Counted from the first letter of the stretch, positions 17,040 to 26,262 are shown. The stretch is DNA of 64,000 nt from Gordonia sp. KTR9 (GCF_000143885.2 NC_018581.1:4030001-4094000), one strand, 5' to 3'. Numbers and translations: made by a program. The notes: generated from the letters alone by a model not told the origin.

Positions 17040-18623
17040 ATGAGCGATTCCGCCGTGCAGACGACCATCGTCGACGACACCCATACCGCACCCACCTTCG
17101 CCGAACTCGGCGTCGACGAGCGCATCGTCTCCGCCCTCGCCGCAGACGGCAAGACCCACTCCTTCGCGATCCAGGAACTCACCCTGCCGCTCGCCCTCGA
17201 GGGACACGACCTGATCGGTCAGGCCCGCACCGGCATGGGCAAGACGTTCGGCTTCGGCATCCCGCTGGTGCACCGCCTCGCCCACGCCGCCGCCTCGGGC
17301 GTGCGGCCCCTGGACAACACCCCGCGTGCGCTGATCATCGTGCCGACGCGTGAGCTGTGCGTCCAGGTGACCGGCGATCTCCAGGTCATCGCACCTGCTC
17401 TCGATGTCACGCTGGCCGACGGCACCACCCGCCCGCTGAAGATCACCTCGATCTACGGCGGACGTCCCTACGAGGCCCAGATCGCCGAACTGCAGTCGGG
17501 CGTCGACGTCGTCGTCGGCACGCCCGGCCGCCTCCTCGACCTCGCCCAGCAGGGTCACCTCGTCCTCGGCAAGGTGTCGATCCTGGTGCTCGACGAGGCC
17601 GACGAGATGCTCGACCTCGGCTTCCTGCCCGACATCGAGCGGATCATGTCCGCACTGCCGACACCTCGGCAGACCATGCTGTTCTCGGCGACCATGCCCG
17701 GCCCCATCGTCACCCTGGCCCGCACCTTCCTGAACCGGCCGACCCACATCCGGGCCGAGAACGCCAACGACTCCGCGGTCCACGACCGCACCAAGCAGTA
17801 CGCCTACCGGGCACACGCCCTGGACAAGGCCGAGCTCGTCGCCCGCATCCTGCAGGCCGACGGCCGCGGGGCGACGATGGTCTTCACCCGCACCAAGCGC
17901 ACCGCGCAGAAGGTCGCCGACGATCTGGCCGAGCGCGGCTTCAAGGTCGGCGCAGTCCACGGCGACCTCGGTCAGGTCGCTCGCGAGAAGGCGCTCAACC
18001 GCTTCCGCGACGGCACCATCGACGTGCTGGTCGCCACCGATGTGGCCGCCCGCGGCATCGACATCGACGACGTCACCCATGTCATCAACTACCAGTGCCC
18101 CGAGGACGACAAGACCTACGTGCACCGCATCGGCCGTACCGGTCGCGCGGGCCGCACGGGTATCGCGGTGACCCTCGTCGACTGGGACGAACTGCACCGC
18201 TGGGAACTCATCGACAAGGCCTTGAACCTCGGTATCCCGGACCCGCCGGAGACCTACTCGACGTCGGAACACCTCCGTGCGGATCTGTCGATCCCCGAGT
18301 CGAAGACCGGCCGCATCGCCGCACCCAAGCCACCGCGTGACCCCGACGAGACCAGGGAGACCCGCGAGGACCGGGAGCCCCGCAAGCGCTCGAACCGCAC
18401 CCGGCGACGCACCCGTGCCGGGAAGCCGGGCGGCGACACGACGACCGCGGAATCGGCTGCCGAGTCCACCTCGACCGAGTCCGCCGCCTCCGCCGACGCG
18501 ACACCGGCCGACGACGCCGCGCCGGCCGCTGACGGCACCACGAAACCGCGTCGGCGTCGCCGCCGTCGCGGGGGCGCCAATCGCCCCGGCGGGTCGGAGT
18601 CCACCGCAGCGGTCGCCGACTGA
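17040..18623 (+). CDS. rhlE: RhlE-like DEAD-box RNA helicase
   Basis: A 527-residue ATP-dependent RNA helicase. Motif I is ARTGMGKT at residues 62-69, followed by PTREL, TPGRLLD, the DEAD box (VLDEADEML near 185), SAT, ARGIDIDDV and HRIGRTGRAG. The last about 120 residues are disordered and basic with RRRRRRGG-type runs, typical for RNA binding and ribosome or degradosome association. The start at 17040 is preferred over in-frame upstream codons because conservation begins there and AAAGG precedes it. It is the Rv3211 equivalent by context. It probably unwinds structured RNA in ribosome assembly or mRNA decay. Confidence 0.92.
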   Translation: MSDSAVQTTIVDDTHTAPTFAELGVDERIVSALAADGKTHSFAIQELTLPLALEGHDLIGQARTGMGKTFGFGIPLVHRLAHAAASGVRPLDNTPRALIIVPTRELCVQVTGDLQVIAPALDVTLADGTTRPLKITSIYGGRPYEAQIAELQSGVDVVVGTPGRLLDLAQQGHLVLGKVSILVLDEADEMLDLGFLPDIERIMSALPTPRQTMLFSATMPGPIVTLARTFLNRPTHIRAENANDSAVHDRTKQYAYRAHALDKAELVARILQADGRGATMVFTRTKRTAQKVADDLAERGFKVGAVHGDLGQVAREKALNRFRDGTIDVLVATDVAARGIDIDDVTHVINYQCPEDDKTYVHRIGRTGRAGRTGIAVTLVDWDELHRWELIDKALNLGIPDPPETYSTSEHLRADLSIPESKTGRIAAPKPPRDPDETRETREDREPRKRSNRTRRRTRAGKPGGDTTTAESAAESTSTESAASADATPADDAAPAADGTTKPRRRRRRRGGANRPGGSESTAAVAD

Positions 18624-18639
18624 CCAGCGGCTGACCCGC

Positions 18640-19914
18640 GTGGCACGAGTCAGGCCCGAGCGGCGCCGACCGATCGATCTCGCGGTCACCGCGGCCATCG
18701 TGGTCGTCGTCGCCGCCCTGTGCGTCACCGCCTGGGCCCTCAGTCCGGTCCGCCACACGACGAGCGTGCAGGCCGAGGACGAGCCCGCCGCGGTCGCGCA
18801 GGCGGAGACCGTGCCGGAGCGCTTCGTCGCCCGGTGGCGGGCCGACTCCGACGCCACCAGCGCCCCGGCCATCGGCACCTCGGCCGTGGTCACCGGCAAC
18901 GGCGGTCGGGTGGTCGGGCACGACCCGGCCACCGGCCGTGAACTCTGGTCGTACAGCCGCGATCTCGATCTGTGTACCGTCGGCACCGCCTGGACGGCGA
19001 GTTCGGACCTGGCGCTGGCCGTGTACCGCAACAGCCGGGGATGCTCGGAGGTGACCGCACTCGACGCGGGCACCGGGAGCCGGGAGGGCGCACGCACCAG
19101 CGACGCCGACCCGGACATCCGGCTCGCGACCGACTCGGGGTACGTCGTCGCGCAGGGGTCCCGGCGGATGGAGACCTGGGGTTCCAACCTCGTCCGCGGT
19201 ATCGAGTACGGGCGGGTCGAGGCACCTGTACGTCCGGAGGACGCGCCCGACCGCGAAGACTGCGAGTTGTTCTCCTCGGCGTTGTCCGGAGATCGCGTCG
19301 CCGTCATCGAACGCTGCGCCGACGACCCCGGGTACCGGCTGACGGTCCTCGGCGCGGTGCTCGGGAGCGATGAGAACGTCGAGCAGTACGGGTCGACCCT
19401 GATCACCGGGGACGTGAGCGGACCGCCGCCGGTACTGATCGCGATGTCGTCGTCGGGTATCGCCGTCTACGACGGCGGGGCCGCGCCGGCCGAACCACCG
19501 ACGATCGGCGCCGAGAGCGGACCGGCGATCCGGCGTTTCGACACCGACGGCAACGCGGCCGGGACCAACACCGTCGCGGGCGACGCGACGCCGCCGGCCG
19601 GGAGTGTCCCGATCTCCTCCGACGGGATCGTCACCTACTGGACCGGCAAGGCGACGGTCGTCCTGAACGCCCAGACGCTCAACCCGATCTATCAGGTCCC
19701 GGGCACACTCGGACCCGGCCAGGTGATGGCCGGGCAACTCCTGCTGCCGAGCGCGACGGGGATCAGCGTCCGGGACGTGGCGACCGGCCGTGAGATCCGG
19801 TCCATCCCACTGGCACGAAGCGAACCGGCGGCGCCGGTGGTGAGTCTTCGTGTCCTCGGCGACTCCGTGATCGAGCAGCACGGACCGCGCATCGAGGCCT
19901 ACGGTCCGGGCTGA
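18640..19914 (+). CDS. Membrane-anchored PQQ-type beta-propeller protein (Rv3212-like)
   Basis: A 424-residue protein with a short basic N-terminus, one transmembrane anchor (LAVTAAIVVVVAALCVTAWAL) and an extracytoplasmic domain. That domain has repeated blades such as VVGHDPATGRELWSY and VRDVATGREIRSI, characteristic of PQQ/BamB-like beta-propellers. Paired cysteines are present (DLCTVG, RGCSEV, EDCELF, ERCADD). GTG 18640, 16 bases after the rhlE stop, is the most plausible start; the frame is open further upstream inside rhlE but those residues are out-of-frame shadow. The gene is likely cotranscribed with rhlE. Function unknown. Confidence 0.78.
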   Translation: MARVRPERRRPIDLAVTAAIVVVVAALCVTAWALSPVRHTTSVQAEDEPAAVAQAETVPERFVARWRADSDATSAPAIGTSAVVTGNGGRVVGHDPATGRELWSYSRDLDLCTVGTAWTASSDLALAVYRNSRGCSEVTALDAGTGSREGARTSDADPDIRLATDSGYVVAQGSRRMETWGSNLVRGIEYGRVEAPVRPEDAPDREDCELFSSALSGDRVAVIERCADDPGYRLTVLGAVLGSDENVEQYGSTLITGDVSGPPPVLIAMSSSGIAVYDGGAAPAEPPTIGAESGPAIRRFDTDGNAAGTNTVAGDATPPAGSVPISSDGIVTYWTGKATVVLNAQTLNPIYQVPGTLGPGQVMAGQLLLPSATGISVRDVATGREIRSIPLARSEPAAPVVSLRVLGDSVIEQHGPRIEAYGPG

Positions 19915-19923
19915 TCGGCGACC

Positions 19924-20712
19924 TCAGACCTCGAAGGTACCGACCTTCTCGCCGGCCTCCCAGTGCTTCCACAGATTCTCGGCGAGCGCGCGATATGCCG
20001 TGGCGCCCTTGTTCTTTCGGCCCCGCATGACCGATGTCCCGGAAGCCGAGGACTCCGCGAAACGCACGGTGCGCGGGATCGGCGGGTCGAGCACCGGCAG
20101 GTCATAGCGGTCAGACACGTCCGCGAGGACGTCACGACTGTGCGTGGTCCGGGCGTCGAACAGGGTGGCCACCGCGCCCAGCATCGTGAGGTTCGGGTTG
20201 GTGATCTGCTGAACCTCCCGGACGGTCCGCAACAGCTGACCGACACCACGATGGGCGAGGGTCTCGCACTGCAGCGGCACGATCACCTCGTCGGCCGCGG
20301 TGAGACCGTTCAGGGTCAGCACACCGAGCGACGGCGGGCAGTCGACGATGACGACGTCGAAATCCTCGCTCACCTCCGCGAGCGCCCGCTTGAGCGCGTA
20401 CTCCCGCCCCGGACGCATCAGCAGCAGCGCCTCGGCTCCGGCGAGATCGATGGTCGCCGGCAGCAGGGTGACCTTGTCCTCGGTGTCGAGGAGGACGTCG
20501 GCGATCTCCTCGTCGCCGAGCAGCACGTCGTGAACCGAGGAGGTGAGCTGGTCGGGCTCGTGCCCGAGCGAGAAGGTGAGACAGCCTTGCGGGTCGAGGT
20601 CGACGACGAGCACCGAGACGTCGAGGTCGGCGAGGGCGGCGCCGAGGGACTCCACCGTGGTGGTCTTGGCGACCCCACCCTTTTGGTTGGCAATCGCGAG
20701 GATGCGCGTCAT
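19924..20712 (-). CDS. ParA/Soj-type ATPase (Rv3213c-like)
   Basis: A 262-residue ParA-family ATPase with deviant Walker A KGGVAKTTT at residues 11-19, signature lysine K11, Walker B VVIVDCPPSLG, and DLDPQG. No parB-like gene is adjacent, and it is not beside dnaA/gidB, so it is not the chromosomal partition ParA. Similar orphan ParAs position protein complexes rather than DNA. The frame is open to 21303, but conservation starts at ATG 20712 and the upstream residues look like shadow of other genes. Convergent with the propeller gene. The cargo is unknown. Confidence 0.85.
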   Translation of the reverse strand: MTRILAIANQKGGVAKTTTVESLGAALADLDVSVLVVDLDPQGCLTFSLGHEPDQLTSSVHDVLLGDEEIADVLLDTEDKVTLLPATIDLAGAEALLLMRPGREYALKRALAEVSEDFDVVIVDCPPSLGVLTLNGLTAADEVIVPLQCETLAHRGVGQLLRTVREVQQITNPNLTMLGAVATLFDARTTHSRDVLADVSDRYDLPVLDPPIPRTVRFAESSASGTSVMRGRKNKGATAYRALAENLWKHWEAGEKVGTFEV

Positions 20713-20843
20713 GCGCCCTACTGTACGACCGCCCGGGCCGGGATCGTCGGATGAGAGTCCGGGCCGATTGCGCGGCGGCTTCGCCACGGCTCCCCGGTCT
20801 GTGGGGCCGCCCTCGTGGAAGACGTCAGGTAGGGAGCGGCCCG

Positions 20844-21275
20844 TCAGCGTTCGGGTTCGAGGTCGTCGGCGAGCCAGCGGATGGACGCCGGGCTGAACAG
20901 CATCACCAGCACGGCCAGCGCCGCGAGCGCCAGCGGCACCCCGAACACCGGCCACCCGCTCGTGAACAGGTAATACGCGACCGGCAGCAACAAGATCTGG
21001 GCCACCATCGCGATCGAGCGTCCCCAGCGCCGACCGACGAGCAGTGCGAGCCCGCCGACGAGCACTCCGCCGCCGATGATGCCGAACCAGGCCGCGGTGC
21101 CATAGCCACTGATCGTGGCCTCCTCGTGCCCGGCCAGACCGCGCACCACCAGGATCACCGCGACCACAATTCCGACCAGACCCTGGACCGTGGTCACCGC
21201 ACCCGCGATCTTGATCTGGCGCGGGGTCACCGATGGATCGGTGTCGGACTCCGGACGGCCGTTCTCGGTGCTCAC
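20844..21275 (-). CDS. Four-helix integral membrane protein (Rv3217c-like)
   Basis: A 143-residue protein with about four hydrophobic helices (AGAVTTVQGLVGIVVAVILVV, WFGIIGGGVLVGGLALLVG, IAMVAQILLLPVAYYLF, VPLALAALAVLVMLF) and a charged C-terminus. Its length equals what I recall for Rv3217c. GTG 21275 is chosen because TATCCT lies six bases upstream, indicating a leaderless start; the open frame continues to 21347 but the added residues lack conservation features. It is divergent from the lipid kinase gene, which has an identical hexamer. Function unknown. Confidence 0.75.
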   Translation of the reverse strand: MSTENGRPESDTDPSVTPRQIKIAGAVTTVQGLVGIVVAVILVVRGLAGHEEATISGYGTAAWFGIIGGGVLVGGLALLVGRRWGRSIAMVAQILLLPVAYYLFTSGWPVFGVPLALAALAVLVMLFSPASIRWLADDLEPER

Positions 21276-21394
21276 CGCCCCAGGATATTTGGTGCGCTCG
21301 CACGCCCCGCCCCGGGTGTGCACACCGGTCCGATCACGCTGCGACACCGCCGCGATTACGCGCGGGCGGGGCCGACCCCATATCCTCGGGTGTC

Positions 21395-22354
21395 GTGCGC
21401 GTCATGCTCATCGTCAATCCGTTCGCCACCGCGACCAGTCCCGCGGGCCGCGACGCGCTCGCGCACACCCTGAGCGCGCACTTCCACCTCGACGTCGAGC
21501 TCACCACGCACCGCGGGCACGCCTTCGAACTCGCCGCGCGCGCCGTCGCCGAGGATTTCGACACCGTCATCGTGCACGGCGGCGACGGATCGGTGAACGA
21601 GGCCGCCAACGGACTCCTCGACCCGCCGTCGACGAGCGACCCCGACGGTCGACGCCCGTCGCTGGCCGTGATCCCCGGCGGCAGCGCCAACGTCTTCGCC
21701 CGGACGTTGGGGATCGACCCCGATCCACTTCTCGCGACGCAGCAGATCATCTCGCTGCTCGACACCGGACAGAGCCGCCGCATCGGTCTCGGACACACCG
21801 ACGACCGGTGGTTCCTGTTCAACACGGGCATGGGCATGGATGCGGTCGTCATCCACGCGATGGAGGACAAACGCCACGCGGGCAAGACCGCGACCCCGGC
21901 CCGATACCTGTGGACCACGATCAGCAGCTTCCTGAAACAGTCCGGGTCGTCGGCCACGTTCGACGTCGAGATCCCCGGGCGCGACCGGATCACCGGCGCC
22001 CGTTTCGGTTTCGTGTCGAACACCAGCCCCTGGACCTACCTCGGACCGCGCGAGATCCGCACCAATCCCGACACCGGTTTCCACACCGGACTCGGCGTGT
22101 TCGTGGCGACCTCCACCGGCGTGCTCCGCAATCTCCCGCTGGCGGCCCGGCTCCTGTCCCAGGCAGATCCCAAGGCGCGCCACCTCTTTCGGGACGACGA
22201 TGTCGACGAGGTGTGCTTCCGCGCCGAGGCGCCGATCGATGTGCAGATGGACGGCGACTACATCGGGGCGTTCCGCGACTTGCGGTTTCGTCACCGCCGC
22301 GAGGCCCTCACGGTCATCGCACCGCCGATCAGCAGCGCCGACACCACGACGTAG
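21395..22354 (+). CDS. Diacylglycerol/sphingosine kinase-family protein
   Basis: A 319-residue protein of the DAGK catalytic-domain family. The NPFA start, HGGDGSVNEAANGL (ATP-binding GGDG at residues 62-65) and IPGGSANVFARTLG are diagnostic. The C-terminal part has the beta-rich lid with MDGDYIG near the end. The family phosphorylates diacylglycerol or other lipid alcohols at the membrane face; substrate here is unknown. It is the Rv3218 equivalent. GTG 21395 is used, with TATCCT eight bases upstream; ATG 21404 is possible but would truncate the first strand. The 3' end overlaps the convergent MFS gene by 64 bases. Confidence 0.88.
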   Translation: MRVMLIVNPFATATSPAGRDALAHTLSAHFHLDVELTTHRGHAFELAARAVAEDFDTVIVHGGDGSVNEAANGLLDPPSTSDPDGRRPSLAVIPGGSANVFARTLGIDPDPLLATQQIISLLDTGQSRRIGLGHTDDRWFLFNTGMGMDAVVIHAMEDKRHAGKTATPARYLWTTISSFLKQSGSSATFDVEIPGRDRITGARFGFVSNTSPWTYLGPREIRTNPDTGFHTGLGVFVATSTGVLRNLPLAARLLSQADPKARHLFRDDDVDEVCFRAEAPIDVQMDGDYIGAFRDLRFRHRREALTVIAPPISSADTTT

Positions 22355-23529
22355 GGCAGCGCGGCGACGGCGAACAGTCCGGCCGGCCCGAGCCACACCG
22401 ACCCCAGCGCCCAGCCGGCATAGGCCAGGATCGCGACGACTTCCTCGCCCATCCCGGCCAGCGAGGTGACGGTGGCCCGCGACGTCGAACTCAGTCGGTC
22501 CTGCAACGCGGCGTCGGCGACGACCCGCGCCCAGCCCAGGATTCCGAACGCGACGGCGATACCCAGCGCACCCACCGGATGCCCCCACAGCGACGCCCCG
22601 ATCAGCATGATCGCGCCCAGACCCACGGCGGGCCCGATCGCCGCGACCGACCGGAACCGTCCCGCGGCGAGCGCTCCCCCGATGTCGCCGATCGAGACCA
22701 CGATCATCAGCAGCGCGATCGCGCCCGGATCGGTCCCCGGGGCGCCGACCGCGTCGGCGTTCTCCGCCTCGCCCACGAATGCCCCGATCAGCAACGGCAG
22801 GTACTCGTCCAGCGCAGCGACCCAGGTCAGGGCCACACCCAACAGCAACATCCGCCGCGCCACCGGCTGTGTCCGCAGCGAACGCCTGCCACTGCGCACG
22901 ATCGCGAGCCAGCCCGCTCCCGGGTCCGCATCGCCGGGGTCGGGTCCATCGGACTCCGACGTGTCCGCCGGGGTGCCGTCCCGGCCGGCGCGCGTCTCGG
23001 GCAGCATCGCCGACATCAGCGAGCACAGCAGGCATGAGACGACGCTGGCGATGCCCACCGCCTCGTAGCCGCCCCAGGAGAACAACGGCGCGGCCAGGGC
23101 GGTGCCGCCGATCACCCCGAGGGCCGCGGCGGCCCGCATGAGTCCGGACAGACGCGCGTAGTCACGCGCGCGCCCGAGACCGGCGAGCTCGTCGTAGACC
23201 AGGGCCTGGGTCGTGCCGGAGCGCAGCGAACCGCCGAGGGCCCACAGGACGAATCCGGCGGCGAAGGCGAGAAACGACGGCGCCGCCGTCCACAGCGCGA
23301 AGCCGGAAGCAGTGATCAGCGGACCGGCGGTCAGCAGCTTCCGTCGGGACATCCGGTCGGCCAGCACACCGGTGGGGACCTCGACGATCACCGACGAGAC
23401 CGACCAGACGACGAACAGTGCCGAGATCTCGGCGGGCCCGAGGCCGGCACCGGGGACGCCGGGGTCGGCGAAGAGGACGGCGTAGAGCGGGTAGAACGGG
23501 ATGAGGTCTTCGAGGAGGGCGGCACCCAC
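22291..23529 (-). CDS. MFS transporter
   Basis: A 412-residue, about 12-helix major facilitator. The loop 2-3 signature is GVLADRMSRRK, and a long central loop rich in Asp/Gly/Pro sits after helix 6. No substrate can be assigned; it resembles drug-exporter-type permeases. The start GTG 23529 is the first usable codon, since the next upstream ATG runs into a stop. Its last 64 bases overlap the convergent lipid kinase gene, so the two transcripts would form antisense 3' ends. It appears additional to the M. tuberculosis order at this point. Confidence 0.85.
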   Translation of the reverse strand: MGAALLEDLIPFYPLYAVLFADPGVPGAGLGPAEISALFVVWSVSSVIVEVPTGVLADRMSRRKLLTAGPLITASGFALWTAAPSFLAFAAGFVLWALGGSLRSGTTQALVYDELAGLGRARDYARLSGLMRAAAALGVIGGTALAAPLFSWGGYEAVGIASVVSCLLCSLMSAMLPETRAGRDGTPADTSESDGPDPGDADPGAGWLAIVRSGRRSLRTQPVARRMLLLGVALTWVAALDEYLPLLIGAFVGEAENADAVGAPGTDPGAIALLMIVVSIGDIGGALAAGRFRSVAAIGPAVGLGAIMLIGASLWGHPVGALGIAVAFGILGWARVVADAALQDRLSSTSRATVTSLAGMGEEVVAILAYAGWALGSVWLGPAGLFAVAALPYVVVSALLIGGAMTVRASRR

Positions 23530-23944
23530 CGCCGCGGCTGTCAGCCTTCGGCGGGTCCGTTCATGCGGTGTGGATCAACATCGTCGGCGCATGTGGTGAA
23601 GAATACCCCGGAGCGTCCGACCACGTCACGGGCAATTTTCGCCGGCGACAGGGGCGCGACCAGCAGAAAGTCATCGACAGCACCGGCGCGAGACGAGTAG
23701 GCTACTACAAGGCCGTGAGACAGACAGCCTGGGCCCCCCTCTGGGAGTCCGAGACCGAAGTGCTAGGCGAGCGACGTGATGTTGCCCACGTGTTAAGCAA
23801 ACCCATTGACTTCGGCTCGATTCGTGAAAGTATTCACAAGCAACAACGCGGAAACATTTGGTGCGCCGCGTGAACTGAGAGTTACAGCCAACAATCACCA
23901 GTTAGACGATCGAGTGGTGCAAACGCGCCCGAAGGAGTAGTGGA
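23530..23944. other. 415-bp intergenic region upstream of whiB1
   Basis: I see no credible gene here; a 101-codon open frame at 23568-23873 has no ribosome site and unusual composition. The stretch is lower in GC than its surroundings. It contains the probable whiB1 control region: a CRP-like site at 23775-23790, TTGACT at 23806-23811, and TATTCA at 23831-23836 with a 19-base spacer, which is long for a sigma-A promoter. The leader to the whiB1 ATG would be about 100 nt. Confidence 0.6.
23775..23790. promoter_or_regulatory. CRP-type binding site upstream of whiB1
   Basis: CGTGATGTTGCCCACG fits the GTGA-N6-(T/C)CAC plan of cAMP receptor protein sites and closely resembles the Rv3676 (CRP) site described for the M. 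tuberculosis whiB1 promoter, as I remember it. It lies 15 bases upstream of a TTGACT -35-like element. Confidence 0.65.
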
Positions 23945-24199
23945 ATGGACTGGCGTCACAAGGCCATCTGTCGCGACGAGGATCCGGAACTGTTCTTCCC
24001 CGTGGGGACCAGCGGCCCGGCCATCGCGCAGGTCGCCGACGCGAAGCTCGTCTGCGCACGGTGCCCCGTCACCGCCGACTGCCTGTCGTGGGCTCTCGAG
24101 TCCGGTCAGGATGCCGGGGTCTGGGGCGGCATGAGCGAGGACGAGCGACGCGCACTCAAGCGCCGTACCGCACGTACGCGTACCCGGAGCAGCGTCTAG
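23945..24199 (+). CDS. whiB1: WhiB1, iron-sulfur transcription factor
   Basis: An 84-residue Wbl protein with the [4Fe-4S] cysteines C9, C37, C40 and C46 and the GVWGG turn (residues 58-62), then a basic C-terminus (LKRRTARTRTRS). In mycobacteria WhiB1 is essential, binds region 4 of the primary sigma factor, and its cluster reacts with nitric oxide. The start ATG 23945 is preceded by AAGGAG at 23932-23937. It is followed by a strong intrinsic terminator, so it is monocistronic. A CRP-like site upstream suggests cAMP control. Neighbours match Rv3219 in M. tuberculosis. Confidence 0.96.
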   Translation: MDWRHKAICRDEDPELFFPVGTSGPAIAQVADAKLVCARCPVTADCLSWALESGQDAGVWGGMSEDERRALKRRTARTRTRSSV

Positions 24200-24227
24200 G
24201 CCCTCGCGGCCGGCCCTGTTCCGGATT

Positions 24228-24259
24228 CGAAAAAACCCGGCCACGGCCGGGTTTTTTCG
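24228..24259 (+). terminator. Intrinsic terminator after whiB1
   Basis: A CGAAAAAACCCGGCC stem with its exact complement, ending in a run of six T, lies about 30 bases after the whiB1 stop. The A-tract on the other side lets it also terminate pdtaS, which is convergent. Confidence 0.9.
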
Positions 24260-24321
24260 TGTTCGCGCCTCGCCGCGTCCGGCGAAGCCGGTGCCGCCCA
24301 ACCGCTTCGCGATTTACGCGC

Positions 24322-25827
24322 TCAGGAGCGCAGCGGAATGTACACACCCACTTCGGTTCCCGCCCCGCCAGGATTGGCGCGGATGTCCAGTTCGCCTCCG
24401 AGTTCGATCGACACCAGGGTCTTCACGATCTGCAGGCCGAGATGATCCGAGGTGGCGAGGTCGAAGTGCTCGGGTAGCCCGGAACCGTTGTCGCGGACGG
24501 CTATTCGCAGACCACGTACATCTCGTTCGGCGACGACCGAGATCTCGGCGTCGTCGGGCGGCGCCCCGTCGAAGCCGTGTTCGATCGCATTCTGGATGAG
24601 TTCGGTGAGGACCATCACCAGTGGCATCGCGAGTTCGGCGGTCAGCACGCCGAGCCGATCACGATGGCGCACAGCCACCCTCGCCTCCCCCGACGCGACA
24701 TCGATCAGGATCGGGACGAGCCGGTCGACGACCTCGTCGAGGTCGACCTCCTCGTCGACACTGCCCGACAACAGCTCGTGGACGAGTGCGATGGACGCCA
24801 CTCGCCGGACCGCCTCGTTGAGGGCCTCGCGTGCGTCGGAGTTGGATGTGCGCCGCGCCTGTAGTCGCAGCAGTGCCGACACCGACTGCAGATTGTTCTT
24901 CACCCGGTGGTGGATCTCGCGGATGGTCGCGTCCTTGCTGATCAGTGCGCGATCGCGCCTCTTGACCTCGGTGACGTCCCGGATCAGGACCACGGTTCCG
25001 GTGACGTCCCCCCGCGGACGGAGCGGGACGGCGCGTATCAGGGCCGTCGCGCGTCGCGCATCGGCCTCCACCCGCATCCCGATGTCGCGGTAGGGACCGG
25101 TCGGGACCTCGGTCACCCCGGCCGCGATGTCGAGCATCAGGGCGACGTCGTCGGCTTCGAACGGTTCGGTGATGAGCTGTTTGACGACGTCGGACAGGTG
25201 CGTGTGGTTGAGTTCGGCGGTCCACCCCATCCGGTGGAATGCCGACAGCGCGTTCGGGCTGGTGTAGGTGACCATGCCCTGGCCGTCGAGCCGCACGAAT
25301 CCGTCACCGGCCCGCGGAGTCGACAATCCGCGCGGATTGCCCTCCTCGTGCGGGAAGGTGCCGTCGGCCACCATCTGGCACAGGTCGTCGGCGGAGTCCT
25401 GGTATGCGAGTTCGAGCGGCGACGGCAGGCGTGGGTGCGTGAGATCCACCGCCCGGGTCGCCACGGCGATCACCTCGCCGTCGTAACCGACCGGGACGGC
25501 TTCCTGACGCATGGCCGTCGCACCGGACCAGGTCGGGTCCTCGTCGCGCAGGATGCGGGAGGAGGTGAAGGCGCGCAGCACCTGCGGGTGCGCCTCGGTG
25601 TCGATGACGCGGCCGACCTCATCGGTCGGGAAGACCGTCGAGGCCGTGTTGGGACGGCACTGCGCGACGGTGACCACCGCCCCGGCCTCCGTGCGCACCG
25701 ACAGCAGGAAGTCCGCGAAGGACAGATCGGCGAGGAGTTGCCATTCGGCGACGAGTCGCTGCAGGTGGGCGGCGGCCGAGTCGGACAGCGTGGTGTGCTC
25801 GGCGAGGAGGTCGGAGAGGGTCGACAT
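24322..25827 (-). CDS. pdtaS: PdtaS, HisKA_2-type cytosolic sensor histidine kinase
   Basis: A 501-residue soluble kinase. It has an N-terminal GAF-like domain (about 20-160), a PAS domain (about 170-290), a HisKA_2 dimerisation segment EIHHRVKNNLQS at 304-315 (phosphoacceptor H306 or H307), and a HATPase domain with ELIQNAIEHG and VRDNGSGLP. In mycobacteria PdtaS phosphorylates PdtaR, an RNA-binding ANTAR antiterminator, and has been linked to copper and nitric oxide sensing. No response regulator is adjacent here, as in M. tuberculosis (Rv3220c with Rv1626 elsewhere). It is convergent with whiB1. The start is ATG 25827. Confidence 0.92.
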   Translation of the reverse strand: MSTLSDLLAEHTTLSDSAAAHLQRLVAEWQLLADLSFADFLLSVRTEAGAVVTVAQCRPNTASTVFPTDEVGRVIDTEAHPQVLRAFTSSRILRDEDPTWSGATAMRQEAVPVGYDGEVIAVATRAVDLTHPRLPSPLELAYQDSADDLCQMVADGTFPHEEGNPRGLSTPRAGDGFVRLDGQGMVTYTSPNALSAFHRMGWTAELNHTHLSDVVKQLITEPFEADDVALMLDIAAGVTEVPTGPYRDIGMRVEADARRATALIRAVPLRPRGDVTGTVVLIRDVTEVKRRDRALISKDATIREIHHRVKNNLQSVSALLRLQARRTSNSDAREALNEAVRRVASIALVHELLSGSVDEEVDLDEVVDRLVPILIDVASGEARVAVRHRDRLGVLTAELAMPLVMVLTELIQNAIEHGFDGAPPDDAEISVVAERDVRGLRIAVRDNGSGLPEHFDLATSDHLGLQIVKTLVSIELGGELDIRANPGGAGTEVGVYIPLRS

Positions 25828-25872
25828 CTCAGGAGACGGCGACGTCGACCGGCCGGCGGGGGCGCGACACGG

Positions 25873-26088
25873 TCACTCGAAGACGGCGATCACATCGCCG
25901 GCCTGGATCACATCGCCGACCTCGACCTTGACCTCGGCGATCGTGCCCGGCTCCTCTGCCAGCACGGGGATCTCCATCTTCATCGACTCGAGCAGGACGA
26001 GCGTGTCGCCGACCTCGATCTGCTCGCCCGCAGCGACGCGCACCTCGAGGACACTCGCGACGATCTCTGCCACCACGTCTTCTGCCAT
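25873..26088 (-). CDS. Biotin/lipoyl-attachment carrier protein (TB7.3-like)
   Basis: A 71-residue single-domain biotinyl carrier. The ESMKMEIP motif puts the modified lysine at K37 and the second half has GDVIQAGDVIAVFE. It corresponds to Rv3221c (TB7.3). A stand-alone carrier of this size would partner acyl-CoA or other carboxylases, none of which is nearby. The start is ATG 26088 (MAEDVVAEIV). It lies 45 bases upstream of pdtaS in the same direction and may be cotranscribed with it. Confidence 0.92.
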   Translation of the reverse strand: MAEDVVAEIVASVLEVRVAAGEQIEVGDTLVLLESMKMEIPVLAEEPGTIAEVKVEVGDVIQAGDVIAVFE

Positions 26089-26197
26089 GCACCTAAATTA
26101 GCCCACGGCGTCGTACCCGGACGGTCCGGTGCCGGGGGCGTGCGCGGAGGTGTTTTTGGCGCATGGGAGAATCCCTGAGACACTGTGATGTCCCGAT

Positions 26198-26262
26198 CAC
26201 CAGGGATGTCTTCCCCGGATGACACCAGGGATGTCCTCCCCGGCCGATGCCAGGGTTGTCTC
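26198..26262. repeat. 25-bp tandem repeat upstream of the bL37 gene
   Basis: CACCAGGGATGTC begins units at 26198 and 26223, followed by a degenerate third (TGCCAGGGTTGTC) at 26248, giving an exact period of 25 bases. It fills the gap between the divergent biotinyl-carrier and bL37 genes and may be a stacked operator or simple duplication. Confidence 0.75.

Noticed and set aside
16787..17353. 188-codon frame overlapping the rhlE leader and start
   Set aside because: Beyond 17040 it is an out-of-phase reading of conserved helicase sequence. The first part could be an upstream frame but has no protein-like features.
23568..23873. 101-codon reading frame upstream of whiB1
   Set aside because: No ribosome site, atypical composition, and it overlaps the CRP site and promoter of whiB1.
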